A stretch of DNA of 64,000 bases, from positions 62,001 through 126,000 of the forward strand of contig NZ_JBEPNO010000015.1 of assembly GCF_040546275.1 (NCBI RefSeq), read 5' to 3'. The position numbers were made by a program, and so were the translations under genes. Position 1 is the first letter of the stretch. Every line of letters begins with the position of its first letter. Below, in pieces: positions 16,236-23,957 of the stretch. Origin of the DNA: Nakamurella sp040546275. Lineage in GTDB: Bacteria > Actinomycetota > Actinomycetes > Mycobacteriales > Nakamurellaceae. The notes beneath the pieces are model-generated. The model ran no database searches. It was not told the origin of the DNA and saw only the letters and a program-made list of their open reading frames with translations.

Positions 16236-17213
16236 GTGCCCTCCTCTCTCGCCACCACCGGGTCGACGACCCCTGCGGTGAAACAACTCCCCCGCACCGG
16301 CGTCCTGCTGTGCCTGGTGTCCGGGGCGGCCTTCGGCGCTGCCGCCGTGTTCGCCAAGGAATCGTTTGCCGCCGGGTGGTCCGTGTCGTCGTTGCTCACC
16401 GTCCGCTTCGTGGTGGCCTCGGTCCTGCTGTGGACCGTGGTCGCGATCCGCCGACCACCCCGCCCCTCCCGACGCGCCGTACTGCTGTGCGTCGCCCTCG
16501 GCGCCATCGGTTATGCCTTGCAATCGGCCACCTACTTCGGGGCGCTCACGATGCTGGGCGCCGGGGTAGTCGCCCAACTGGTCTACGTCTATCCCGCCCT
16601 CGTCTTCCTGATGGCCCTGGTGCTCCGGCGCGAAAGCCTTGGGCTGCGAAAGGTTCTCGCGCTCGGCGCGACCAGTCTCGGACTGGTGCTGCTGCTGCAG
16701 GGCGGCGGAGGTGGGAGCTGGTCCGCGCTCGGGGTTCTGATGGCTCTGAGCTGCGCCGTCATCTACGCGATCTACATCACCATCGCCGCGACATTTCCGG
16801 AGACCCTCGACCCGGTGTTGAGCGCCGCGATCATCTGCAGCGCGGCGGCCGCCAGCCTCGGGACCTTCGTCGTCGCCACCGACTCCTGGCAACTGCCGAC
16901 CAAGCCGATCGGTTGGCTCTGGATGCTGGCGTTCGCCGTCATCTCGACGGTCGTCTCGATCATCACCTTCCTGGCCGGGCTTCGCCGGGTCGGACCGTCG
17001 GCCGCCGCCATCCTGTCGTGCGTCGAACCCGTCGTGACGGCGGTGTCCTCGGTGCTCGTCTACGGCGAGCACCTGTCGCTCTGGCAGATCGCTGGTGGCG
17101 TCGCCGTTCTCGCGTCGGTGGTGCTGTTGCAGCTTCGGCGGCGCAGCCCGGCCAGAAATTCGAGGACCGAGGACGTATCAGACCGGGACGGGTGCGACTC
17201 ATTGCGTCGGTGA
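16236..17213 (+). CDS. EamA/DMT-family transporter
   Basis: 325 residues from a GTG at 16236. Ten hydrophobic segments in two EamA repeats: the first starts GVLLCLVSGAAFGAAAVFAKE (residue ~22) and the second ALGVLMALSCAVIYAIYIT (~168), each ending in a conserved helix with a charged residue (VLVYGEHL in repeat 2). Members of the family export amino acids or other metabolites. The gene is divergent from a LysR regulator that probably controls it. The substrate is not readable; the hydrophilic C-terminus is cytoplasmic. Confidence 0.88.
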   Translation: MPSSLATTGSTTPAVKQLPRTGVLLCLVSGAAFGAAAVFAKESFAAGWSVSSLLTVRFVVASVLLWTVVAIRRPPRPSRRAVLLCVALGAIGYALQSATYFGALTMLGAGVVAQLVYVYPALVFLMALVLRRESLGLRKVLALGATSLGLVLLLQGGGGGSWSALGVLMALSCAVIYAIYITIAATFPETLDPVLSAAIICSAAAASLGTFVVATDSWQLPTKPIGWLWMLAFAVISTVVSIITFLAGLRRVGPSAAAILSCVEPVVTAVSSVLVYGEHLSLWQIAGGVAVLASVVLLQLRRRSPARNSRTEDVSDRDGCDSLRR

Positions 17214-17297
17214 CCCGTCGTTGATCAGCATCCGACACTGATCCGGGCCCGAACCGACTGCAGAGACGGAAGTCCTGTGCAGCCCACGGAGGTCAGC

Positions 17298-18143
17298 ATG
17301 AAGAAATGGACCCAGATCGTCATCACCGCGACGGCGGTCACGACCGCCTTGGTGGTCGGCCTCAGCGCCTCCTCGTCCGCGGGCGCCGCGTCCCCCCAGC
17401 AGGCGGCACCCACCATCCAGAGTCCCGTCCAGCCGGCCGCCTTCACACCGCAGACCAACCCTGAGTCGCTGTTCAAACCGGTGGCGCCCTGCAGGATCGT
17501 CGACACCCGGCTCGCCGGCGGATCGCTCGGCAACGGGACCACCAGGACGTACTTCGTCGGCGGCACCACCGGCTTCGCGCCGCAGGGTGGCAAGTCCGGC
17601 GGCTGTGGCGTCCCCGTCGGCGCCACCGCTGTCGCCGCGGTGATCACCGCCGTCACCCCCGTCCACCTGGGCTACTTCAAGGCCTACCCAGCTGGGACAA
17701 CCGCGCCGAACTCCTCGGTCCTGAACTACCCGGCCGGCATCACCATCGGATCGGGAGTGACACTGCCGCTCAAGGCCGGCGTCGGTCAATCGCTGACCAT
17801 CTACAACTTCAACGGCCCGACCCAGATGATCATCGACGTCCAGGGCTACTACATCCCACAGGTCCAGGCCCTGGTCGCTTCCGATGGCTCGCTGCTGAGC
17901 AGCACCCCGCGGGTGGTTTCCGTCAGTCACCCCGGCACCGGTATCTACTACGTCACCCTGGACCGCCCGGCCAGGGAGTGTTCGCCCAACGTCAGCACCT
18001 TCAACCTCTACCGCTACGCATCCGTGGGTTTGTCCAGCTCCAACACCCCGAACGTCATCACCGTCTACGTCTGGTACCTGGACTCAACCACCCACCTGGA
18101 GAACCCGACCAACTATGACTTCTTCCTGAATGTCACCTGTTGA
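17298..18143 (+). CDS. Secreted protein with a CRIVDTR motif
   Basis: 281 residues. ATG at 17298 preferred over the GTG at 17277 because CGGAGG lies five bases before it. A Sec signal peptide ends near SAGAASP (residue ~30). The segment FKPVAPCRIVDTRLAGG is a recurring motif of secreted actinobacterial and Chloroflexi proteins. The ~130-residue domain that follows has VINYPAG-type strands (SVLNYPAGITIGSG, TIYNFNGPTQMIIDVQGYY). The C-terminal ~80 residues contain ECSPNV and end NVTC, so a disulphide is likely. Function unknown; probably a cell-surface or matrix protein. Confidence 0.75.
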   Translation: MKKWTQIVITATAVTTALVVGLSASSSAGAASPQQAAPTIQSPVQPAAFTPQTNPESLFKPVAPCRIVDTRLAGGSLGNGTTRTYFVGGTTGFAPQGGKSGGCGVPVGATAVAAVITAVTPVHLGYFKAYPAGTTAPNSSVLNYPAGITIGSGVTLPLKAGVGQSLTIYNFNGPTQMIIDVQGYYIPQVQALVASDGSLLSSTPRVVSVSHPGTGIYYVTLDRPARECSPNVSTFNLYRYASVGLSSSNTPNVITVYVWYLDSTTHLENPTNYDFFLNVTC

Positions 18144-18246
18144 CAGCTACCTCCACAGCCAGAACGGGGCCGCCTCCGAGGAAGGGAGACGGCTCCGTTC
18201 GGAGATATGGCGGAACTCAGGCCTCGGAGAGGACCTCGACGTCGGC

Positions 18247-18468
18247 CTACTTGCGGGCGGCAAGGGCGGCAGCGCGCTCCTCGTGACGACGGTTGACCGT
18301 CACCTGAGCAGCGTCGATGACGGCCCGATCTACCGGGTCCGACTCGGTCTGGTCGACGCCGTGGTACTTCTCGATGGAGGAACCGAGCTCGGGGCCGGAC
18401 TCCCACGAGGTGATCAGGCAGTAGCGGCCGACGTTGGCACCGGGCTCCTTGGCGCAGGCGGTCAGCAC
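18247..18468 (-). CDS. Small hypothetical ORF, probably a 5'-truncated remnant
   Basis: 73 residues from a GTG at 18468 (MLTACAKEPGANVGRYCLITSWESGPELGS...). The same frame reads coding-like sequence upstream, RTDKHGVWINSQIATAP, up to the stop of tsnR, but contains no start codon, so the gene may have lost its 5' end. Charged C-terminus RRHEERAAALAARK. I do not recognise the family. Confidence 0.35.
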   Translation of the reverse strand: MLTACAKEPGANVGRYCLITSWESGPELGSSIEKYHGVDQTESDPVDRAVIDAAQVTVNRRHEERAAALAARK

Positions 18469-18581
18469 CGGCGCGGTCGCGATCTGAGAGTTGATCCAGA
18501 CGCCGTGCTTGTCGGTGCGCGGCGGGGTGTGCGCCGGGCGCGCCGACTGCCATGGGCAGTCGGCCCGGCCCGGAAGAAGGC

Positions 18582-19457
18582 CTACATCGGTGTTTCGACT
18601 GCGTCAGGAATGTCGTCCGCGGCGATTCCTGCAGATGGATCCGTTCGCTCGGCTCGATGCGCCCTTGCGCTTGCGTACAGACAGATCGCCGCCGCGGTCG
18701 CCAGATTCAGCGATTCGGCTGCCCCATAGATCGGGACGCTGATCGATTCATCTGCTGCCGCAATGACTTCCGCCGGCAAACCATGGGCCTCGGACCCGAA
18801 CAGCCAGGCCGTCGGGAGGTCGAGGATGCCGTCGTCGGTGGCGGTGTCGAGGTCGGTGTGCGCGGCGGCTCCCGTGGTGGCGAGCACCGACATCCCGGCT
18901 TCGGCAAGCTCCATCAACAACAGTCCAACGTCGGCCGCGCGCGCGACCGGGAGGTGGAACAGGCTGCCGGTGGACGCGCGAACGGCCTTCGGGTTGAACG
19001 GGTCGACGGATTCGCCGGCGAAGATGACGGCGTCCGCTCCGGCGGCGTCGGCGAGCCGGATGATCGTGCCCGCGTTGCCGGGATCATTGGTCTCGACCAG
19101 GACCGCGATCAGTCGGGGATCGGCGGAGATGACGTCCGCGACGTCCGTCAGCGAAATGGCGCAGCGGGCCACGATGCCTTGGGGAGAGACGGTGTCCGAC
19201 AGCGCCGCCGCGGCCCGGTCGGTGACCTGGGTGACCTCGATCCGGGCGGCGAACGCAGCGCGGACCAACTCGACGTTGCGGGCGCCGGCGTCCTTGGTGA
19301 TGTACAGCTCCTTGACCGTGCCGGGCTCGCGCAGTTCGACCGCGACGGCTTCGGCAACGGCCTGCGAACCCTCGGCCAGGAACTCCCCGGCCTCAGCGCG
19401 ACGCGGCTTGCGCAGCAGTCGATGCGCGGCCGCGATCCTGGTGGAGCGCTCGGTGAG
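18582..19457 (-). CDS. TrmH/SpoU-family RNA 2'-O-methyltransferase (TsnR-like)
   Basis: 291 residues if started at the GTG at 19457, which gives the usual N-terminus LTERSTRIAAAHRLLRKP; a GTG at 19580 would add 41 low-complexity residues. Knotted SPOUT fold motifs are all present: DPGNAGTIIRLADAAGADAV (motif 1), FGSEAHGL (motif 2) and SVPIYGAAESLNLATAAAI (motif 3). It methylates a ribose in rRNA or tRNA with SAM. Placement directly after infC-rpmI-rplT is standard for this family in actinobacteria. See the separate entry on the open frame upstream. Confidence 0.88.
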   Translation of the reverse strand, partial: LTERSTRIAAAHRLLRKPRRAEAGEFLAEGSQAVAEAVAVELREPGTVKELYITKDAGARNVELVRAAFAARIEVTQVTDRAAAALSDTVSPQGIVARCAISLTDVADVISADPRLIAVLVETNDPGNAGTIIRLADAAGADAVIFAGESVDPFNPKAVRASTGSLFHLPVARAADVGLLLMELAEAGMSVLATTGAAAHTDLDTATDDGILDLPTAWLFGSEAHGLPAEVIAAADESISVPIYGAAESLNLATAAAICLYASARAHRAERTDPSAGIAADDIPDAVETPM

Positions 19458-19969
19458 CACGCCCTCCTCGAACTCCGCAGTCGCATCGGTCCGCGCAGCG
19501 GAGTTACCGGGGGCGGTCCGCTGGCGGTCGGCCGCGGCCTGCTCGGCGCGGCGGCTGCGCGGGGTGTCGATGGCCTGCACCGTCGGGTCCGGGATGCGGT
19601 GAGCACCCCGGCTGTCGCGGGATTCGCCGTGCGATTCACTGCGGGCGGGCCGACGGTCGGCGGGTGCGTCGCCGCCGCGTTCTCCGGCTGCACCGCGGCG
19701 GTCGCCGGAGGCGGTCCGGTCGGGACGGCGTCCACGGATGTCGGGTCGACGTGCGGTCGATCCGTCACGGCGAGCCCGTGTGGCTGCACTGTCACGACGG
19801 TCGGACGACGCATCCCGCCGGACGGGATCGGCGGCGCGGCGAGGTGCGGCATCCCGGCGAGCGGGCGCGAAGGGCGCTTCCGAGGAACCGTCATCAGCCG
19901 AGCGCCCCGCCGGAGTGCCGCTGGAGGCGGCATCGCGAGCGGGGCGTCGGCGAGGATCTTCTCGGGGAC
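19458..19969 (-). other. Arg/Asp-rich open frame without start codon between rplT and tsnR
   Basis: The 512 bases upstream of tsnR carry no stop codon in the tsnR frame, back into the end of rplT. The translation is strongly biased (repeated RRD, DRR, ARR and GD clusters, for example RRDASSDRRDSAATRARRD), like disordered tails of RNA-binding proteins. The only canonical in-frame start is GTG at 19580. It may be a genuine disordered extension of the methyltransferase with an unusual start, or non-coding high-GC DNA that happens to be open. Confidence 0.4.
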
Positions 19970-20383
19970 TCAGGCTGCGTCCTCGTCGGAGGCACTGTCG
20001 GCTGCAGCGGCGTTGTCGTCGGCGACCGACGGCACGGCCTCGCGGGCCAGCACGACCAGCGCGGCGAAGGCGGCATCGTCATGGACGGCCAACTCGGCCA
20101 GGACCTTGCGATCGACCTCGACGCCGGCCAGCTTGAGGCCCTGCATGAAGCGGTTGTAGGTCATGCCGTGGGCGCGCGCCGCAGCGTTGATACGAGCGAT
20201 CCAGAGCTTGCGAAAATCGTTCTTCCGCTTGCGACGGTCGTTGTAGGCGTAGTTGAGCGAGTGCAGGACCTGCTCTTTGGCCTTGCGGTACAGCCTCGAA
20301 CGCTGGCCGCGGTAACCGCTGGCCTGCTCGAGAATGACGCGGCGCTTCTTGTGGGCGTTGACTGCCCTTTTGACGCGTGCCAC
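19970..20383 (-). CDS. rplT: Ribosomal protein bL20
   Basis: 137 residues, slightly longer than usual. The conserved core MARVKRAVNAHKKRRVILEQA through GYRGQRSRLYRKAKEQ and RKNDFRKLWIARINAAAR is unmistakable. bL20 binds 23S rRNA early in 50S assembly. The last ~20 residues are an acidic Ala-rich tail (DDNAAAADSASDEDAA) not seen in most bL20 proteins. It is third in the infC-rpmI-rplT operon; in several bacteria bL20 also represses this operon through its leader. Confidence 0.97.
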   Translation of the reverse strand: MARVKRAVNAHKKRRVILEQASGYRGQRSRLYRKAKEQVLHSLNYAYNDRRKRKNDFRKLWIARINAAARAHGMTYNRFMQGLKLAGVEVDRKVLAELAVHDDAAFAALVVLAREAVPSVADDNAAAADSASDEDAA

Positions 20384-20490
20384 GGGACACCTGTCTTTCT
20401 ACTTCGGTGACCGTTCGAGCAGTGCGCTCTCGGGCCGGGGGACAAATTCGGGATCAGGACCGCGGGGTGCGGGCCCGGGGGAAGGCAGGC

Positions 20491-20685
20491 TCAGATACCG
20501 AGCATGCGCTTGATGCGCGGGACGTCGACGGCGGCGATGCTGGTGTGGCTGTCCATCTGCCGGATGCGCTTCGTGGACTTGTTCTCCAGGTTGTGGCGCT
20601 TGCCGGAACCCTGGTGCACGAGCTTGCCGGTGCCGGTGATCTTGACCCGCTTCTTCATCCCGGAGTGGGACTTCATCTTGGGCAT
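20491..20685 (-). CDS. rpmI: Ribosomal protein bL35
   Basis: 64 residues from the ATG at 20685, which gives the canonical start MPKMKSHSGMKKRVKITG; the longer frame to 20757 is spurious. GAGG lies upstream. C-terminus KSTKRIRQMDSHTSIAAVDVPRIKRMLGI-like, as in other bL35. Small basic large-subunit protein, second gene of the infC operon. Confidence 0.97.
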   Translation of the reverse strand: MPKMKSHSGMKKRVKITGTGKLVHQGSGKRHNLENKSTKRIRQMDSHTSIAAVDVPRIKRMLGI

Positions 20686-20845
20686 GACATTCCTCTTCTT
20701 CGTATCGACTGCTTGGTCTTCTTGATACGGACTGCTCTGACAGGCCGTTGGCGCCACCTGCGAGCCGATGGATCTCGGTCAACGAGCAGCAATCTGCAGC
20801 GCCGGTGGGCTGCCTTGCCTGGACGTCGTCCAGGACGGTCGGTGC

Positions 20846-21478
20846 TCACGTGGCGCTGGTGGAACGTGTGTTGCTCTGGTGCAGATATTCGGCCGCGCCG
20901 GCCGGAGCCGGTTCGGCTGCCACGCCGGCCGGGGCCGGGGTGGGCGTTGCGGCAGGCTTGGGCTTGACCGTCTTGTGCGGGGCCAGAACCATGATCATGT
21001 TCCGGCCGTCCTGCTTCGGCGCACTCTCGACGAATCCAAGCTCGGACACATCGGCCGACAACCGCTGCAGCAGGCGGAAGCCGAGCTCCGGACGCGACTG
21101 CTCGCGGCCCCGGAACATGATGGTGACCTTGACCTTGTCCCCGGCCTTGAGGAAACGCTCGACGTGACCCTTCTTGGTCTCGTAGTCGTGCGAGTCGATC
21201 TTCGGGCGGAGCTTCATTTCCTTGATGACCGTCAGGACCTGATTACGACGGGCTTCGCGGGCCTTCTGCGCACTTTCGTACTTGAACTTGCCGTAGTCCA
21301 TGAGCTTGCAGACCGGTGGACGCGCTTCCGGCGCGACCTCGACGAGGTCGAGGTCCTGCTCCTGGGCCATACGGAGTGCCTCGGTGACGGTGACGATGCC
21401 GATCTGTTCTCCGGCCGCCCCGACGAGACGAATTTCTGGAACGCGAATCCTGTCGTTGATACGTGGCTCGACGCTGAT
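20846..21478 (-). CDS. infC: Translation initiation factor IF-3 with AUC start codon
   Basis: 210 residues. No ATG, GTG or TTG fits the N-terminus; the frame begins ATC AGC GTC GAG CCA, five bases after AGGAGG, giving ISVEPRINDRIRVPEIRL, the expected IF3 N-terminus. The ATG at 21370 would cut off the N-terminal domain. AUU/AUC/AUA starts are well known for infC and let IF3 limit its own synthesis. The N-domain is followed by a linker and C-domain (KGHVERFLKAGDKVKVTIMFRGRE, RPELG) and an Ala/Pro tail. Confidence 0.95.
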   Translation of the reverse strand: MSVEPRINDRIRVPEIRLVGAAGEQIGIVTVTEALRMAQEQDLDLVEVAPEARPPVCKLMDYGKFKYESAQKAREARRNQVLTVIKEMKLRPKIDSHDYETKKGHVERFLKAGDKVKVTIMFRGREQSRPELGFRLLQRLSADVSELGFVESAPKQDGRNMIMVLAPHKTVKPKPAATPTPAPAGVAAEPAPAGAAEYLHQSNTRSTSAT

Positions 21479-21792
21479 TGAATCCTCCTGGGTACCTGCG
21501 GGTGTGAAGTGATGCTTCCCGCGCAGCCTTCTCCAAAATGCGAAAAGGGCCCCGCGGATGGAACACGCGGAGCCCGAAACGACCCGTCAACTCACCCCCA
21601 CTGGGAGGGCGTGCGCCATCGATGCCAGCATCGATGGACCGGGACCCGGCCGCTCGCACTCACCTCGAGTGCGGCAAACTCGGGTGGGAGTCGGGCTCCA
21701 CTTGAGGTTGCCCTGGCAATCACGTGACCGTGTTCGCCAGGACTTGAGCCCCTGTGAAACAGGGGCTGGTCGCGCCTGACAGTCTACACGGT
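21479..21792 (-). promoter_or_regulatory. infC operon leader with several hairpins
   Basis: This ~314-base gene-free leader between infC and the divergent DUF1844 gene carries, in transcription order, AGCCCCTG/CAGGGGCT (21747-21767, 8 bp), CCATCGATG/CATCGATGG (21616-21637, 9 bp, 4-base loop) and the attenuator-like hairpin at 21543-21575. Long structured leaders before infC-rpmI-rplT are a known way to control this operon (IF3 or bL20 feedback). Which protein or signal acts here is not readable. Confidence 0.55.
21543..21575 (-). terminator. Attenuator/intrinsic terminator in the infC leader
   Basis: On the minus strand GGGCTCCGCG pairs over ten positions (one G-U) with CGCGGGGCCC around a nine-base loop, and TTTT follows at once. 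It ends 64 bases before the AUC start, the right place for transcription attenuation of the operon. Confidence 0.7.
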
Positions 21793-22290
21793 GTGAGCAC
21801 TCCCCCACCAACGCCCGAACCGACCAACCCCACCTCTGACGACACCGCTGCTGAGCTGCACGAACACGCTGATCATTCGCACGGTGACCTGGATCAGGAC
21901 GGTCACGACTCCGTCGACGGTCACGACTCTTTCGACGGTCACGACTCTTCTGACGGTCACGACCATGACGACCGGGATCTGATCGACATCACTGCGGTGG
22001 AGGTGATCAGCCGCGCTGCGGTGATGCTGATGTCCGCCGCCGCCGAGCAGCTCGGTCTGTCATCCGACGACCCGGACAACCCCGAACACCGTGATCTCGA
22101 CGAAGCACGCACGTTGATCACCGCGCTGGCCGGGCTGCTGCAGGTCTCGCTCCCCGACCTGGGTGCTCATGCCGCCGCGTTCCGCGAAGGGCTGGCCGCG
22201 CTGCAGGGTGCGTTCCGCGATTACTCGATCGTTCCGGACGAGCCCGGCAAGGGTCCCGGCGAGAGCCTGGGCCGGCGGGCGGTGCACTGA
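21793..22290 (+). CDS. DUF1844 protein with His/Asp repeat
   Basis: 165 residues from a GTG at 21793; the open frame extends to 21754 but that part overlaps leader structure. The conserved DUF1844 core begins DLIDITAVEVISRAAVMLMSAAAEQLGL and includes LDEARTLITALAGLL and AAFREGLAALQGAFRD, a short helical domain common next to infC in actinobacteria, function unknown. The N-terminal ~55 residues are a tandem DGHDS repeat (about four copies) able to bind metal in principle. The DNA repeat unit is 15 bases. Confidence 0.85.
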   Translation: MSTPPPTPEPTNPTSDDTAAELHEHADHSHGDLDQDGHDSVDGHDSFDGHDSSDGHDHDDRDLIDITAVEVISRAAVMLMSAAAEQLGLSSDDPDNPEHRDLDEARTLITALAGLLQVSLPDLGAHAAAFREGLAALQGAFRDYSIVPDEPGKGPGESLGRRAVH

Positions 22291-22316
22291 GCCCAGACCA
22301 GGGCTGCACGCCAGGG

Positions 22317-22532
22317 TCAGGGCTTGGCCTGGGCCGAGGAGATGTTGCGGGTCAGGCGGTCCACCGTCCGCTGCAGCCAGACTGCGCCGTCGGTGTCGGG
22401 CCCGGTGACCTTGGTCAGCTCGACTCTCATCGTCCGTAGCTCGTCGAGATATTCATCCTGCTCGTCGGCTGAACCGACCTTCCAGAGGTCTTCGATCACA
22501 CGAAAACGTTGGGTCATCAGGTCGAGCGTCAT
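22317..22532 (-). CDS. Small hypothetical helical protein
   Basis: 71 residues, MTLDLMTQRFRVIEDLWKVGSADEQ-like start with AAGGAC upstream of the ATG. Predicted all-helical, charged, with no cysteines or membrane segment. I do not recognise the family. It converges on the DUF1844 gene (27 bases apart), and its upstream region is the ACCGGTATGA repeat cluster. Confidence 0.65.
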   Translation of the reverse strand: MTLDLMTQRFRVIEDLWKVGSADEQDEYLDELRTMRVELTKVTGPDTDGAVWLQRTVDRLTRNISSAQAKP

Positions 22533-22605
22533 ATTTGTCCTTCTTCCCTTGTCCCGACCCTACGCGAAGGCACCCGCCCAGCCCGCCCGCTGCCGACCAC
22601 CCGGA

Positions 22606-22740
22606 CGACCGGTATGACGAGACCCACGAAGCTCGCTGACCGGTATGAGCCAGCCTGCACCGGTATGACGCCCCGCCGTCATACCGGTGCAGCGCGGGTC
22701 ATACGGGTCGTCGGTTCGAGGCGGGTAAGTCATACCGGTG
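22606..22740. repeat. Six-copy ACCGGTATGA repeat cluster with a perfect palindrome
   Basis: Three forward copies of ACCGGTATGA (starting about 22608, 22639, 22659) are followed by three inverted copies TCATACCGGT/TCATACGGGT (about 22679, 22699, 22731). The middle pair forms a perfect 15-bp inverted repeat, TGCACCGGTATGACG (22656-22670) and CGTCATACCGGTGCA (22677-22691), with a six-base spacer. It occupies the gap between a small protein gene and a PH-like gene, upstream of the former. Confidence 0.8.
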
Positions 22741-22783
22741 GAGGCACGGTGGCGCCGCGGCAGTCTGGCTCGGACCCGGCGGG

Positions 22784-23377
22784 TCAGGCCTTGGGGCGCT
22801 CGGGGTTCTTGGCGGCCTTGACGCGGTCGATGATCTCGAGCCGACCGAGCGGGCGGTTGTTCTCCTGCTCCTCGAGCAGACGCAGGGCCTTCTCGTCCGG
22901 AACGGTGGACTTGGGCGGAGGCGGCCCGTACTGGGCGTGCAGCTTGCGGACGGCCTGCAGAGACTCGACGGCGCGGCCACGGTCGAGGAGCTGGATAGCC
23001 ATCACGGGGTGGGTCTCGTCATCTGGCATCAGGAGAAGTGCCCATTGAGCACCCTGCGGGAACGACACCCCGTAGATCAGCGCCCACTCGTAGAAGTTCT
23101 CGCCGAGGATGTTGCGGACCAGCAGACCCGACTCGTAGACCTTGAGGGTCGGCCGGGCCATCATCAGGATGGCGACGCCGATCAGCACGCCGAGGCCGAT
23201 CAGGCCCAGCTGGTCGGACCACTCGAAGGACACGCCGTCGTTGGTGTTGTGCAGCAGGATGCCGACCACGAGCATGGTCACCACGACCGTGGTCGCGGAG
23301 ATGCTCGCGTAGATCGCGATCCGGCGCGGTCGCACGGTCAGCAGCGGCTTGGTGGTTGGTTTGCCGTCGGTACTCAT
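22784..23377 (-). CDS. Membrane-anchored PH-like domain protein
   Basis: 197 residues. Two membrane helices (TVVVTMLVVGIL at ~30-45 and LIGLGVLIGVAILMM at ~58-75) precede a bacterial PH-like domain (ARPTLKVYESGLLVRNILG, YEWALIYGVSFPQ). The soluble C-terminal ~70 residues are helical and charged. The position right after ribH matches the conserved actinobacterial neighbour encoding a PH-domain membrane protein. Function unknown; it probably recruits partners at the membrane. Confidence 0.8.
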   Translation of the reverse strand: MSTDGKPTTKPLLTVRPRRIAIYASISATTVVVTMLVVGILLHNTNDGVSFEWSDQLGLIGLGVLIGVAILMMARPTLKVYESGLLVRNILGENFYEWALIYGVSFPQGAQWALLLMPDDETHPVMAIQLLDRGRAVESLQAVRKLHAQYGPPPPKSTVPDEKALRLLEEQENNRPLGRLEIIDRVKAAKNPERPKA

Positions 23378-23438
23378 CGCTCAGTCCTTACCCTCGGCGC
23401 GGGGCTCCCACACCGCGAGCATGCGCCTACCTGCATTC

Positions 23439-23939
23439 TCATCGCCCGAATCCCATCCCGCCACCGGTACCGCGGAGCTTGCGCAGCACCATCGCGGTTT
23501 CCAGGGCAGCGGCGGCCGCCTCGCCGCCCTTGTCCTCGGTGGACCCTTGGGCACCGCTGCGCGCCAGGGCCTGCTCCATCGTGTCGCAGGTCAACACGCC
23601 GTTCCCGACGGGTACACCGGAGTCCAGCGCCACTCTCGTCAGACCGGCGGTGACCGAATCGCAGACGTATTCGAAGTGCGGTGTGCCACCGCGGATGACG
23701 AGACCGAGGGCAATGACGGCGTCGTGATCGGAAGCGAGTTGCTGTGCTACCACTGAGATCTCGATCGCACCGGGCACGCGCACCACGGTCGGCTTGGTGG
23801 TGCCGGCCTGCTGGCAGACCGCGAGCGCGCGCTCCAGCATCACGTCGGTGACTGCGGCGTTCCAGCTGGTCAAGACGATGCCGACCCGCAGACCGGGGGC
23901 CGACGGGATGACCAGCTCGGGCCGGCCGTCCCCGCTCAC
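23439..23939 (-). CDS. ribH: 6,7-dimethyl-8-ribityllumazine synthase
   Basis: 166 residues. Condenses the ribityl-aminouracil intermediate with 3,4-dihydroxybutanone phosphate in riboflavin synthesis. Motifs: GIVLTSWN (substrate Trp/Asn), RVPGAIEI, GLVIRGGTPHFEYV with the catalytic His, and PVGNGVLT. The C-terminus is somewhat long (GGEAAAAALETAMVLRKLRG). Follows ribBA with an 18-base gap, so it is the last riboflavin gene of the operon. Expected to assemble into pentamers or icosahedra. Confidence 0.96.
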   Translation of the reverse strand: MSGDGRPELVIPSAPGLRVGIVLTSWNAAVTDVMLERALAVCQQAGTTKPTVVRVPGAIEISVVAQQLASDHDAVIALGLVIRGGTPHFEYVCDSVTAGLTRVALDSGVPVGNGVLTCDTMEQALARSGAQGSTEDKGGEAAAAALETAMVLRKLRGTGGGMGFGR

Positions 23940-23957
23940 ATTGAATCCTGGCGATGC

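Noticed and set aside
18552..20159. 535-codon plus-strand open frame over tsnR and rplT
   Set aside because: Runs antisense to well supported genes; composition is typical of shadow frames in high-GC DNA.
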